The notes under the pieces are model-generated. The model did no database searches and was not told the origin of the DNA. It saw nothing but the letters and a program-made list of their open reading frames with translations. A DNA stretch of 64,000 bases from positions 25,746 to 89,745 of the forward strand of contig CAJUSG010000005.1 of NCBI GenBank assembly GCA_910589085.1, given 5' to 3'. Below, one piece after another: positions 1 through 6,927 of this stretch. Each line of letters starts with the position of its first letter. The first letter of the stretch is position 1. A program made the position numbers and the translations under genes. Source of the DNA: an uncultured Oscillospiraceae bacterium. Its GTDB lineage: Bacteria; Bacillota; Clostridia; Oscillospirales; Oscillospiraceae.

Positions 1-453
1 GATGGCCTTGCCCTGGGGCTTTTTGTCCTTCTTCATGGGGGCGGCGGGCCGGACAGTATTTTTCAGAGCGGCCCGGCGCAGGGCCTCGGTGCGGGCGAAG
101 GGGTCGGAATCGTCCTCCGGCTGTGTGTAGGGCGGGACGACCTCGGCCCGCCGCTTTTCAGGAACGGCACCTGTATCGGACGGCGCGCCGGGGTCGTCGC
201 GCCCTACAGGCTTCTCCAAAGCCGCCGCCTCAATTCTCACGCTGTTCAGGCCGTAGGCCCGGGCCAGCGCCTCCTCTGCCTGAGCCACGAGGTTGGGCCC
301 CGCTCCGGCTGCCCCCTCCACTGTGATTTTGGCGCTTCGGCTGGCCTTGTCGATGGCGGCGGACACAATCAGCCAGCTCTCCACTCCGTTGGACAGCTCG
401 GTCCACTGGCGCAGGGCGGCAAACATCTGCAAAAACGGTATTTTTTGGGACAT
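1..453 (-). CDS. polC: DNA polymerase III PolC-type, N-terminal part (partial)
   Basis: This is the first 151 codons of PolC, the replicative polymerase of low-GC Gram-positives; the rest lies beyond the left edge. The start is ATG at 453, with an AAAGGAGA ribosome-binding site in the end of ispG. It begins MSQKIPFLQMFAALRQW, and the position right after ispG at the end of the dxr-rseP-ispG series matches the usual place of polC. The N-terminal fold of PolC diverges quickly, so the call rests mainly on context. Codons for roughly residues 83-109 come from a GTAGGG...CCCTAC hairpin repeat (127-207, 81 bp, exactly 27 codons) that leaves the frame open and adds a Pro/Arg-rich stretch between a small folded N-terminal region and a charged Lys/Pro linker. 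No catalytic motif is in view. Confidence 0.75.
   Translation of the reverse strand, partial: MSQKIPFLQMFAALRQWTELSNGVESWLIVSAAIDKASRSAKITVEGAAGAGPNLVAQAEEALARAYGLNSVRIEAAALEKPVGRDDPGAPSDTGAVPEKRRAEVVPPYTQPEDDSDPFARTEALRRAALKNTVRPAAPMKKDKKPQGKAI
127..207. repeat. GTAGGG...CCCTAC twin-hairpin repeat inside polC
   Basis: An 81-bp element bounded by GTAGGG and CCCTAC. Each half folds on itself (GGCGGG/CCCGCC on the left, GGCGCG/CGCGCC on the right), and the two halves are also inverted relative to each other. The right end is almost identical to that of the copy at 60525-60609. It lies wholly inside the polC reading frame. Confidence 0.85.
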
Positions 454-467
454 TTATCCGGTCTCCT

Positions 468-1505
468 TTACAGCCTCTCAATCAGGGCAAACAGCTCGTC
501 CACCAGCCGGTCCTGGGGGACCTTCTTCACGATCTCGCCCCTCTGGAACAGCAGGCCCTCGCCCACACCCCCGGCGATGCCGCAGTCGGCGGCGGAGGCC
601 TCCCCGGGGCCGTTGACGGCGCAGCCCATGACCGCCACGGTGATGGGCTTGTCCACCGTTTTCAGCCGCTCCTCCACCTGGTTGGCCAGGGCGATGAGGT
701 CAATTTTTGTCCGGCCGCAGGTGGGACAGCTCACCAGTTCCGGGCCCTCCCTGCGCACCCCGGCAGCTTTCAAAATTTCCCGGGCGGCGTAGATTTCCTC
801 CACCGGGTCGGCGGACAGGGACACCCGCATGGTGTCGCCGATCCCCAAGGCCAGCAGGCCCCCGATGCCCACAGCGGACTTGAGAGTGCCCATTCTCACG
901 GTGCCCGCCTCGGTGACGCCGATATGTAAGGGGTAGTCGCTCTCTTGCCCAATCAGCTGATAGGCCCGCATGGTGATGGGCACGCTGGAGGACTTGAGGG
1001 ATACACAGATATCGTCGAAATCAAATTTGTTCAGCAGCCGGATGTGTTCGAAGGCGGACTCCACCATGGCCTCGGGGCAGATGCCGCCGTATTTGGCCAG
1101 AATGGACTTCTCCAGCGATCCGCCGTTCACCCCGATGCGGATCGGGATGTTATGTAACAGGCACGCCTCTGCCACCGCCTTGACCCGGTCCTCTCCGCCG
1201 ATATTCCCCGGATTGATGCGCACCTTGTCCGCCCCGGCGGCGATGGCCTCCAGCGCCAGCTTGTAGTCGAAGTGGATATCCACCACCACGGGGATGGGGC
1301 TTTGCTCCTTGATTTTCCCCACCGCCCGGGCGGCCTCCATGTCAGGGACGGCCACCCGGACGATCTCGCACCCGGCGGCGGCCAGCTTTTTGATCTGGTC
1401 CACCGTGGCGGCCACGTCCTGGGTGGGGGTGTTGGTCATGGACTGAATGGTGACGGGCGCGCCCCCGCCGATGGGGACACCGCCCACGTTGATCTGCTTT
1501 GTCAT
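468..1505 (-). CDS. ispG: 4-hydroxy-3-methylbut-2-enyl diphosphate synthase (flavodoxin/ferredoxin)
   Basis: IspG converts 2-C-methyl-erythritol 2,4-cyclodiphosphate to HMBPP, the penultimate step of the MEP isoprenoid pathway, in the cytoplasm. The protein has the TIM-barrel N-terminal part and a C-terminal 4Fe-4S domain: Cys260 and Cys263 in SCPTCGR, Cys295 in GCAVNGPGE, and Glu302 as the usual fourth ligand. Length is 345 residues, close to the short bacterial form. I chose ATG at 1505 because a GGGAAGTGA site lies about 9 nt upstream; an ATG at 1523 would leave only 1 nt after GGAG. It follows rseP on the same strand and its stop overlaps the leader of polC, so co-transcription is likely. 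Confidence 0.95.
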   Translation of the reverse strand: MTKQINVGGVPIGGGAPVTIQSMTNTPTQDVAATVDQIKKLAAAGCEIVRVAVPDMEAARAVGKIKEQSPIPVVVDIHFDYKLALEAIAAGADKVRINPGNIGGEDRVKAVAEACLLHNIPIRIGVNGGSLEKSILAKYGGICPEAMVESAFEHIRLLNKFDFDDICVSLKSSSVPITMRAYQLIGQESDYPLHIGVTEAGTVRMGTLKSAVGIGGLLALGIGDTMRVSLSADPVEEIYAAREILKAAGVRREGPELVSCPTCGRTKIDLIALANQVEERLKTVDKPITVAVMGCAVNGPGEASAADCGIAGGVGEGLLFQRGEIVKKVPQDRLVDELFALIERL

Positions 1506-1532
1506 AGATGATTCACTTCCCATTCTCCGTAA

Positions 1533-1592
1533 GTAGGGCGCGACGACCTCGGCGCGCCTTTTTCAATGGCGTGCCCGGTGGTCACGCCCTAC
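1533..1592. repeat. GTAGGG...CCCTAC twin-hairpin repeat between rseP and ispG
   Basis: A 60-bp copy of the same family as 127-207 and 60525-60609. The left arm has GGCGCG/CGCGCC around ACGACCTCGG, and the right arm has GGCGTG/CACGCC. It occupies nearly all the space between the rseP stop and the ispG leader, so it will be transcribed within the operon. Confidence 0.85.
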
Positions 1593-1598
1593 AAGGCG

Positions 1599-2663
1599 TC
1601 AGCGCCCGAACAGCTTGCCCACGTCGCTGAGGGTGACCGCCAGCATCAGGCACATGAGGGCGGCCAGACCGGCCAGATGGACATAGCCCTCATATTTGGG
1701 GCTGATCTCCTTCCGAAACAGCCCATAGAGCAGAGAGTTGAGCAACAGAAAGAACACCCTTCCTCCGTCCAGGGCGGGGAGGGGCAGCAGGTTCATCACC
1801 GCCAGATTGACGGCAAACAAGGCGGCCAGATAGCCCAAATTCCACATTGCGTCCGCCAGCGTGGGGGCCTGGCTGCCCACCTCACCCATCATATTCACAA
1901 TGCCCACCGGTCCGGACATATCCCGCAGGCCTACCGCCCCGGTCACCAGATCGCCCAGGCTGATCCACACCACCCGGACAAAGTTGACTGCGGTATTCCA
2001 GGCACAGCCCAGCTTGCTGAGCCAGTTCGCAGGCTCCACGATATAGGCCATGCTCAGCCCCCGAAGGCGGGTAAAATTCCCCTCCGCGTCGGTGCGCTCC
2101 TGATAGGGCAGATGGACATTCTCCAGCCTCACCCGCTCCCCGTCCCGGTCCACAACGAAATCAATGGTCTCCCCCGCCCGGTCCAGGTAGAAGCGGGCGT
2201 CGCCGTAGACCAGCACCCGGTGGCCGTCCACCGAGAGGAAGCGGTCTCCCCGCAGCAGGCCGCAGCTTTCGGTGCCGTAGCCCTCCAGAGGCCCGCCATA
2301 GACCTCCGCCCGGAAGCCCTGCGCCGGTGCGTAAAGGATGGCCATAATGACCACCCCGGTGATGAAATTCATAGCGGCCCCGGCGCACAGGATAATAATC
2401 TTTTTCCACCAGGCCGCCCGACCGAAGGCCCGGGGATCCGGGGAGTCGTCGTCGTCCCCCTCCAGGGCGCAGAAGCCGCCGATGGGCAGCGCCCGCAGGC
2501 TGTAAAGGGTCTCCCCTTTCTCCCGCTTGAACAGCGCGGGACCCATACCCACCGCGAACTCGTTCACCTTCACCCCCAGCAGCTTGGCCGTGGCGAAGTG
2601 ACCCAGCTCGTGGGTGGCCACCAGAATACCGAAAATCAGGACCGCAATGATGATGTAGAGCAT
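1599..2663 (-). CDS. rseP: Site-2-type intramembrane zinc metalloprotease (RseP/RasP)
   Basis: This is an M50 membrane protease that cleaves transmembrane substrates such as anti-sigma factors and leftover signal peptides. The zinc motif HELGH is at residues 18-22 in the first membrane helix. A PDZ-like domain sits in the middle (about 110-180), and the second catalytic motif LDGGR is at about 298-302 in a C-terminal helix after NLLPLPA. Length is 354 residues, as in Firmicutes RasP with a single PDZ domain. The start has GGAGG upstream. It lies between dxr and ispG as in many Clostridia, which is a syntenic rather than a metabolic link. Confidence 0.93.
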   Translation of the reverse strand: MLYIIIAVLIFGILVATHELGHFATAKLLGVKVNEFAVGMGPALFKREKGETLYSLRALPIGGFCALEGDDDDSPDPRAFGRAAWWKKIIILCAGAAMNFITGVVIMAILYAPAQGFRAEVYGGPLEGYGTESCGLLRGDRFLSVDGHRVLVYGDARFYLDRAGETIDFVVDRDGERVRLENVHLPYQERTDAEGNFTRLRGLSMAYIVEPANWLSKLGCAWNTAVNFVRVVWISLGDLVTGAVGLRDMSGPVGIVNMMGEVGSQAPTLADAMWNLGYLAALFAVNLAVMNLLPLPALDGGRVFFLLLNSLLYGLFRKEISPKYEGYVHLAGLAALMCLMLAVTLSDVGKLFGR

Positions 2664-2725
2664 AGAACAGGGACCTCCAAAAAATGGGTTGTTTGCCCAA
2701 TCTCCCGCCTCTTACGGAATTGGGT

Positions 2726-2842
2726 GCAGGGGCGGACATCGCCCGCCCGCAGGTCATACATCCGGTTTTTAATGAAAATATATGGTTCGCCGGGGCACCC
2801 CGCCCAACGTCTTCCCCGGTGGGGCGGCCCATGGCCGCCTAC
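2726..2842. repeat. Degenerate twin-hairpin repeat between dxr and rseP
   Basis: The left arm GGGCGG/CCGCCC begins with GCAGGG instead of GTAGGG. The right arm GGCGGCC/GGCCGCC ends CCTAC. The two arms are about 70 bp apart, longer than in other copies. I read it as a drifted member of the GTAGGG family; it fills most of the 190-bp gap. Confidence 0.55.
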
Positions 2843-2853
2843 CCACTATGAAT

Positions 2854-3990
2854 TTATCTCACAATCTCCCTTGCCGCCTCGTCCGCTTCCAGAATATCCT
2901 GCATGGTGGGATTCTGCACCGCCTTCACCTGGGCCAGGGCCTTCTCCACCCTGACGGGGATGTCCAGGAAGCCGATTTTGCCCGCCAGGAACTGGCCCAC
3001 CGCAGCCTCGTTGGCCCCGTTGAGGATGGCCCCGGCGGTGCCTCCGGCTTTGGCCGCCTCCAGGGCCAGGGCCAGGCATGGGAAGGCCGTCATATCCGGC
3101 GTGCCGAAGGTGAGGGGCCCGCAGTTCCACAGGTCCAGGGGAGCGGACGGCCCGGCCACCCGCTTGGGGTAGGTCAGGGCGTACTGAATGGGCAGGCGCA
3201 TGTCCGGCGCTCCCAGCTCGGCCAGCATGGCATTATCACAGTATTCCACCAGGGAGTGGATAATACTCTCCCGATGGATCACCACGGAAATTTTTTCCAC
3301 CGGCATCCGGTACAGGTGCATGGCCTCGATGACCTCCAGCCCCTTGTTCATCAGGGTGGCCGAATCCACGGTAATCTTGGCCCCCATGGACCAGTTGGGG
3401 TGTTTCAGGGCGTCCTCCACCGTTATGCCGGCCAGCTCCTCCCGTTTTTTGCCATAAAAGGGCCCACCGGAGCAGGTGAGAATCAGCCGCTTCACCTCTC
3501 CCCGGTCCCGGTTGGCCTCCAGACACTGAAACAGGGCGGAGTGCTCGGAATCCACGGGGTAGACCTTGGCACCGTAGTCCTTGGCCTCCTCCAGCACCAG
3601 GGGGCCGGCGCACACTAGGGTCTCCTTGTTGGCCAGACACACCCGCTTGCCCTCCCGGATGGAGGCCAGGGTGGGCCGCAGCCCGGCCATGCCCACCAGG
3701 GCGGCGATGGCCGTGTCGGCGCTGGAGATGGTGGCCGCCTCCAGCACGCCCTCCAGGCCCCCCACCACCCGCACGTTGGTGTCCGCCAGACGCACCCGCA
3801 GGTCGGCGGCGGCGCGCTCGTCCGCCAGGGCGGCCAGGGCCGGCCTGTACCGCCGGGCCTGCTCCTCCATCAGCTTCGCGCTGGAATTGGCCGCCAGGGC
3901 CACCGCCTCCATGCCGCAGGCGGCAATCACCTCTAATGACTGCCGCCCGATGGAGCCGGTAGAACCTAATACTGTAATTTTTTTGCTCAT
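2854..3990 (-). CDS. dxr: 1-deoxy-D-xylulose 5-phosphate reductoisomerase
   Basis: Dxr makes MEP from DXP using NADPH and a divalent metal, the committed step of non-mevalonate isoprenoid synthesis. The N-terminal Rossmann motif GSTGSIGRQS is at residues 9-18, and the usual NKET and SGGPF segments are present further in. At 378 residues it is of normal length. ATG at 3990 has GAAAGGA about 8 nt upstream. With ispG two genes downstream, two MEP-pathway steps are in the same transcriptional direction. The usual upstream neighbour cdsA is separated by the inserted XRE module and a hairpin repeat, so the promoter arrangement here is probably changed. Confidence 0.95.
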   Translation of the reverse strand: MSKKITVLGSTGSIGRQSLEVIAACGMEAVALAANSSAKLMEEQARRYRPALAALADERAAADLRVRLADTNVRVVGGLEGVLEAATISSADTAIAALVGMAGLRPTLASIREGKRVCLANKETLVCAGPLVLEEAKDYGAKVYPVDSEHSALFQCLEANRDRGEVKRLILTCSGGPFYGKKREELAGITVEDALKHPNWSMGAKITVDSATLMNKGLEVIEAMHLYRMPVEKISVVIHRESIIHSLVEYCDNAMLAELGAPDMRLPIQYALTYPKRVAGPSAPLDLWNCGPLTFGTPDMTAFPCLALALEAAKAGGTAGAILNGANEAAVGQFLAGKIGFLDIPVRVEKALAQVKAVQNPTMQDILEADEAAREIVR

Positions 3991-4008
3991 AGCTGCGTTC
4001 CTTTCCAG

Positions 4009-4110
4009 CCCCCCTTAGCTCCCCCTCTGGGGGAGCTGTCAGCCGCAGGCTGACGGAGAGGGCCCTCTCCGTCACGGCTTCGCCGTGCCACCTCCCCCAA
4101 AGGGGGAGGT
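4009..4110. repeat. Multi-hairpin intergenic repeat (second type)
   Basis: About 100 bp made of four consecutive palindromes: GCTCCCCC/GGGGGAGC, GTCAGCC/GGCTGAC, ACGGC/GCCGT, and CCTCCCCC/GGGGGAGG. The outer parts CCCTTAGCTCCCCC and GGGGGAGG bracket the unit. It sits between dxr and the XRE gene and codes for nothing evident. The pattern is that of a dispersed genomic repeat, but this window holds only one copy. Confidence 0.7.
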
Positions 4111-4121
4111 CAAATGCTGCC

Positions 4122-4334
4122 TCAAGTCCGCTCGTCCTTCCGCCCCATCAGGTAGTCCAGGCTGACTCCGAAATAGTCGGCCAGAAAGACCAAGCCAGGG
4201 ACCTCGGGATAACCGTCACCGTGTTCATAATATTGATAGCTGCGCACATTTAAACCACAGATTTTTGCCATTTCCGTCTGTTTCAATCCGCGCTCCTTGC
4301 GCAGTTCTCTTATCCGTTCCGCAAAAGTCGCCAT
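4122..4334 (-). CDS. XRE-family HTH transcriptional regulator (small)
   Basis: A 70-residue single-domain regulator of the Cro/C1 helix-turn-helix type. The DNA-binding segment is at about 5-60 (IRELRKERGLKQTEMAKICG, then a recognition helix with VRSYQYYEHG). The C-terminal pattern FGVSLDYLMGRKDE is typical of small phage- or element-type XRE repressors. GGAGG precedes the ATG. It is divergent from the small gene at 4419, and two copies of a GGTT(C)AAACC site lie in the shared promoter, so autoregulation is likely. It reads toward dxr, so its promoter could also feed dxr-rseP-ispG-polC. Confidence 0.88.
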   Translation of the reverse strand: MATFAERIRELRKERGLKQTEMAKICGLNVRSYQYYEHGDGYPEVPGLVFLADYFGVSLDYLMGRKDERT

Positions 4335-4350
4335 ATTTCCTCCAAAGCAC

Positions 4351-4379
4351 TTGACATGTGGTTAAACCTCTCCTATAAT
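4351..4379 (+). promoter_or_regulatory. Sigma-A promoter of the small gene at 4419
   Basis: TTGACA at 4351-4356 and TATAAT at 4374-4379 are 17 bp apart, a consensus promoter in the divergent intergenic region. Confidence 0.85.
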
Positions 4380-4398
4380 AGAGGTGTGGTCAAACCTC
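4359..4398. promoter_or_regulatory. Candidate XRE operators (two direct copies)
   Basis: TGGTTAAACCTC at 4359-4370 lies between the -35 and -10 boxes, and TGGTCAAACCTC at 4387-4398 lies just after the -10. Start-to-start spacing is 28 bp. Each is a near-palindrome centred on A (GGTT-A-AACC). Their placement would let a bound repressor block the promoter; the link to the adjacent XRE protein is inferred. Confidence 0.6.
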
Positions 4399-4418
4399 AT
4401 GTAAAGGAGTTGCTTTCT

Positions 4419-4682
4419 ATGAATGACATGCTAAAAGCCTTGTTCCTCGATAATCCTTATATTCCAGATCAGGTTTGCGCCTTCTGCAACCAACTCCCGG
4501 AATTTTGCCAGGCCGAGCAGGACTACGAAACCGCCGCCGCGAAGCTGCGGGCGCAGCTGGGGTATGCGGAGTTCGAAGCCTTTGAGGAAGCCCTCAACTG
4601 GCATATCGCTCGATATGCCCACGCCTATTATCTCTTTGGACTGTCCCTTCGTCAAGAGATACTTTCCGCCCTGGCATCCTAA
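4419..4682 (+). CDS. Small hypothetical protein, divergent from XRE regulator
   Basis: An 87-residue predominantly helical acidic protein (MNDMLKALFLDNPYIPDQ...). ATG at 4419 is preceded by AAAGGAG, and the gene has a consensus promoter. I do not firmly recognise it. The layout (short N-terminal segment, a CxxC-like CAFC near residue 20, a Glu/Ala-rich helix, then an aromatic C-terminal helix) loosely recalls small DUF6809-type proteins of Clostridia mobile regions, at low certainty. Its stop overlaps the convergent cdsA stop by a few bases. With the XRE gene it forms a compact two-gene module that splits the otherwise conserved cdsA-dxr neighbourhood; a toxin-antitoxin role is possible but unsupported. 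Confidence 0.6.
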   Translation: MNDMLKALFLDNPYIPDQVCAFCNQLPEFCQAEQDYETAAAKLRAQLGYAEFEAFEEALNWHIARYAHAYYLFGLSLRQEILSALAS

Positions 4683-5497
4683 AACGCCGGCAGAATCTCC
4701 ACCAGCAGGAGGAGCGCGGGGGCGGCGAAGGTGGTGGAGTCGAAGCGGTCCAGCATCCCGCCGTGGCCGGGGAGCAGGGTGCCGTAATCCTTCACGGCGC
4801 ACTGCCGCTTAATCAGGGAGAAGGACAGGTCCCCGATCTCGGTGACGGCGCTGCCCAGCAGGCCGTAGAGCGCCATAACAGACAGCTTTACGGGCAGGCC
4901 GCCAAACTTCTGAACCAGCAGCCCATAAACCAGCATGAACAGGCACCCGGACAGGAGGCCGCCCACAAAGCCCTCCAGAGATTTGTTCGGGCTGACCTGG
5001 GTGATGCCCCGGTGCTTCCCCAGAAAGACGCCGAAAAAGTAGGCCCCAATGTCGGTGGTAAAGGCGCAGATCACAGGGAGAAGCACATAGAACTGCCCGT
5101 TGTCAAAGCGCTTGAGCTGCACCAAGGCGGAGAGAAACAGCGGGATGCCCACCCCGCCGAAGAGGCACACGATAATATGTTCAAACCGAATCTCCCGCTC
5201 GGTCCCGTACCGCCCCAGGGCCGGGAGAAACAGCGCCGCCATCAGCAGAATCGCCACCGCCCGGGCGGTCCAGCTTCCATATCCCAGGCTGTGTCCCAGG
5301 GGAATCAGGGCGGCGGCAATGGCGGTAAAGATGTACATGCCATTGTGGTGGGCCACCTTTGTGGCCCGCAGCAGCTCAAACGAGGCCATTCCGGCGATAA
5401 CGGCCACCACCGCCGCCAGGGCGATGGGCGGCAGAAAGTACAGGGCCGCCAGAAAGGCCGGGCCCAGGGCCAGGCCCACAATAATCCGTGTCGCCAA
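4679..5497 (-). CDS. cdsA: Phosphatidate cytidylyltransferase
   Basis: CdsA makes CDP-diacylglycerol from phosphatidate and CTP in the membrane, the branch point for phospholipids. The 272-residue protein has about seven to eight hydrophobic helices and the C-terminal CDS signature: SLIKRQCAVKDYG, then LPGHGGMLDRFDS. The open frame extends further upstream, but that part is a shadow of uppS. I place the start at TTG 5497, 8 nt after GGAGG and 1 nt past the uppS stop. A GTG six bases earlier would sit directly on the ribosome-binding site. uppS and cdsA are therefore probably translationally coupled. Confidence 0.92.
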   Translation of the reverse strand: MATRIIVGLALGPAFLAALYFLPPIALAAVVAVIAGMASFELLRATKVAHHNGMYIFTAIAAALIPLGHSLGYGSWTARAVAILLMAALFLPALGRYGTEREIRFEHIIVCLFGGVGIPLFLSALVQLKRFDNGQFYVLLPVICAFTTDIGAYFFGVFLGKHRGITQVSPNKSLEGFVGGLLSGCLFMLVYGLLVQKFGGLPVKLSVMALYGLLGSAVTEIGDLSFSLIKRQCAVKDYGTLLPGHGGMLDRFDSTTFAAPALLLLVEILPAF

Positions 5498-5498
5498 T

Positions 5499-6248
5499 TC
5501 ACACACCTCCAAACCGGCGGTCCCGGCTCTGATAGGCCGCGATGGCCCGGTGAAGCTCCTCCTTGGAGAAGTCGGGCCACAGCACATCGGTGATATAAAA
5601 CTCCGAATAGGCCGCCTGCCACAGCAAAAAGTTGGACAGCCGCAGCTCTCCGCTGGTGCGGATAACCAGGTCCGGGTCGGGGACCCCCTTGGAGTAGAGA
5701 TACCCTCCAAACCGGTCCACCGTCAGATGGTTGGGGTCGGCCCTCCCCTCCGCGCAGTCCAGCGCGAAGGCCTGGGCCGCCCGGACAATCTCGTCCCGGC
5801 CCCCGTAGTTGAGGCAGATGTTCACCTGACAGCCCTCGTAGTGCTGGGAAATCTCCCGGGTGCGCTCACACAACTCCCGCAGCTCCGAAGTCAGCGGGGA
5901 CAGATCGCCAAAAAATTCCATCTTCACCCGGTCCCGCTCCATCCGGCCGATGGCCTCCAGCAGGTACTTTTTCAAAAGTCCCATGATGGCCCCCACCTCC
6001 TCCTCCGGACGCTTCCAGTTCTCGGAGGAAAACGCGTAGACGGTGAGGTAGTCCAGCCCGATGTCCTTGCAGTAGGTGGCGATGGTGCGGAAGGTCTCCG
6101 CCCCGGCGGCGTGGCCCGCCGTCCGGGGCAGCCCCCGCTTCTTGGCCCAGCGGCCATTGCCGTCCATAATGATGGCGATGTGCCGGGGCAGGCGGGACAA
6201 ATCCGCCTGTATCTGCGCCAAATCTGTTTTTTTCGAGAAGAGGGCCAT
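5499..6248 (-). CDS. uppS: Undecaprenyl diphosphate synthase (isoprenyl transferase)
   Basis: UppS adds eight isopentenyl units to farnesyl diphosphate to make the C55 lipid carrier for cell-wall synthesis. The cis-prenyltransferase signature IAIIMDGNGRWAKKRGL with the catalytic Asp is near residue 35, and the later RTSGELRLSNFLLWQ motif is also present. ATG at 6248 (249 residues) is 8 nt from AAAGGAG; an in-frame ATG 30 nt upstream lacks this. It follows frr after about 80 bp containing a hairpin and precedes cdsA without a gap. Confidence 0.95.
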   Translation of the reverse strand: MALFSKKTDLAQIQADLSRLPRHIAIIMDGNGRWAKKRGLPRTAGHAAGAETFRTIATYCKDIGLDYLTVYAFSSENWKRPEEEVGAIMGLLKKYLLEAIGRMERDRVKMEFFGDLSPLTSELRELCERTREISQHYEGCQVNICLNYGGRDEIVRAAQAFALDCAEGRADPNHLTVDRFGGYLYSKGVPDPDLVIRTSGELRLSNFLLWQAAYSEFYITDVLWPDFSKEELHRAIAAYQSRDRRFGGV

Positions 6249-6278
6249 TGCGGTCGCTCCTTTGTCTGTTTCAGTCAA

Positions 6279-6311
6279 AGGCCCCCTTGAGAAAGGGGGC
6301 CTGTTTTTTTA
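6279..6311 (+). terminator. Intrinsic terminator reading on the plus strand
   Basis: AGGCCCCCTT and AAGGGGGCCT form a 10-bp perfect stem with loop GAGA, followed by G and a run of seven T on the plus strand. On the minus strand, where frr and uppS run, the stem is followed only by TTT, so it should be a weak stop there. Confidence 0.7.
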
Positions 6312-6326
6312 TCCTGGTCTGCTGAT

Positions 6327-6881
6327 TTATACCGCCATAAGCTCCTTTTCCTTCTTGGCAGTGAGGTCGTCGATGTCCTTGCACCGCTTGTCGGTCAGCT
6401 CCTGAAGCTCTTTCTCCAGCTTCTTCTGGTCGTCCTCGGTGAGCTCAGACTTCTTGGTCAGCTTCTTGATCTCATCCATAGCGTCCCGGCGGATGTTGCG
6501 CAGGGCCACCTTGCCCTCCTCGCCATATTTGCGCACCTGCTTGGTCAGGTCCTTGCGCCGCTCCTCGGTGAGCTGGGGGAAGGACAGGCGGATCACCCGG
6601 CCGTCGTTCTGGGGATTGATCCCCAGGTCAGAGGTCTGGATGGCCTTCTCAATGGCCTTCAGCAGGGACATGTCGTAGGGCTGGATGGTCAGCGTGCGGG
6701 GGTCGGGAGAGCCAACATTGGCCACCTGGTTCAGAGGGGTAGGAGCGCCGTAGTACTCCACCGTGATCCGGTCCAGCACGCCGGCGTTGGCCCGGCCGGC
6801 CCGGACAGCGGCAAAGTTGCTCTTCACAACTTCAATGGTCTTTTTCATTCTCTCGTCATAGCTGTTGATGTCTGCGCTCAT
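6327..6881 (-). CDS. frr: Ribosome recycling factor
   Basis: RRF splits post-termination ribosomes together with EF-G. The 184-residue length is standard. Recognisable segments include the GRANAGVLDRITVEYYGAPT-like core near residues 30-50, the DLGINPQNDG segment, and the long three-helix-bundle heptads ending KKEKELMAV. ATG at 6881 follows AAGGAAG; the longer open frame upstream overlaps pyrH. It lies directly downstream of pyrH, the classical pairing. Confidence 0.96.
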   Translation of the reverse strand: MSADINSYDERMKKTIEVVKSNFAAVRAGRANAGVLDRITVEYYGAPTPLNQVANVGSPDPRTLTIQPYDMSLLKAIEKAIQTSDLGINPQNDGRVIRLSFPQLTEERRKDLTKQVRKYGEEGKVALRNIRRDAMDEIKKLTKKSELTEDDQKKLEKELQELTDKRCKDIDDLTAKKEKELMAV

Positions 6882-6927
6882 GGTTGGTACTTCCTTTCCA
6901 CGTTTTTCATATTTTGTGTGCAGGGGC

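Noticed and set aside
1566..2954. 462-codon plus-strand open frame opposite rseP
   Set aside because: No plausible domain; rseP on the other strand has HELGH, PDZ and LDGGR motifs.
5498..5710. N-terminal extension of cdsA by 71 codons
   Set aside because: It overlaps uppS completely and gives non-membrane, Pro/Arg-rich sequence; TTG at 5497 has the correct ribosome-binding site.
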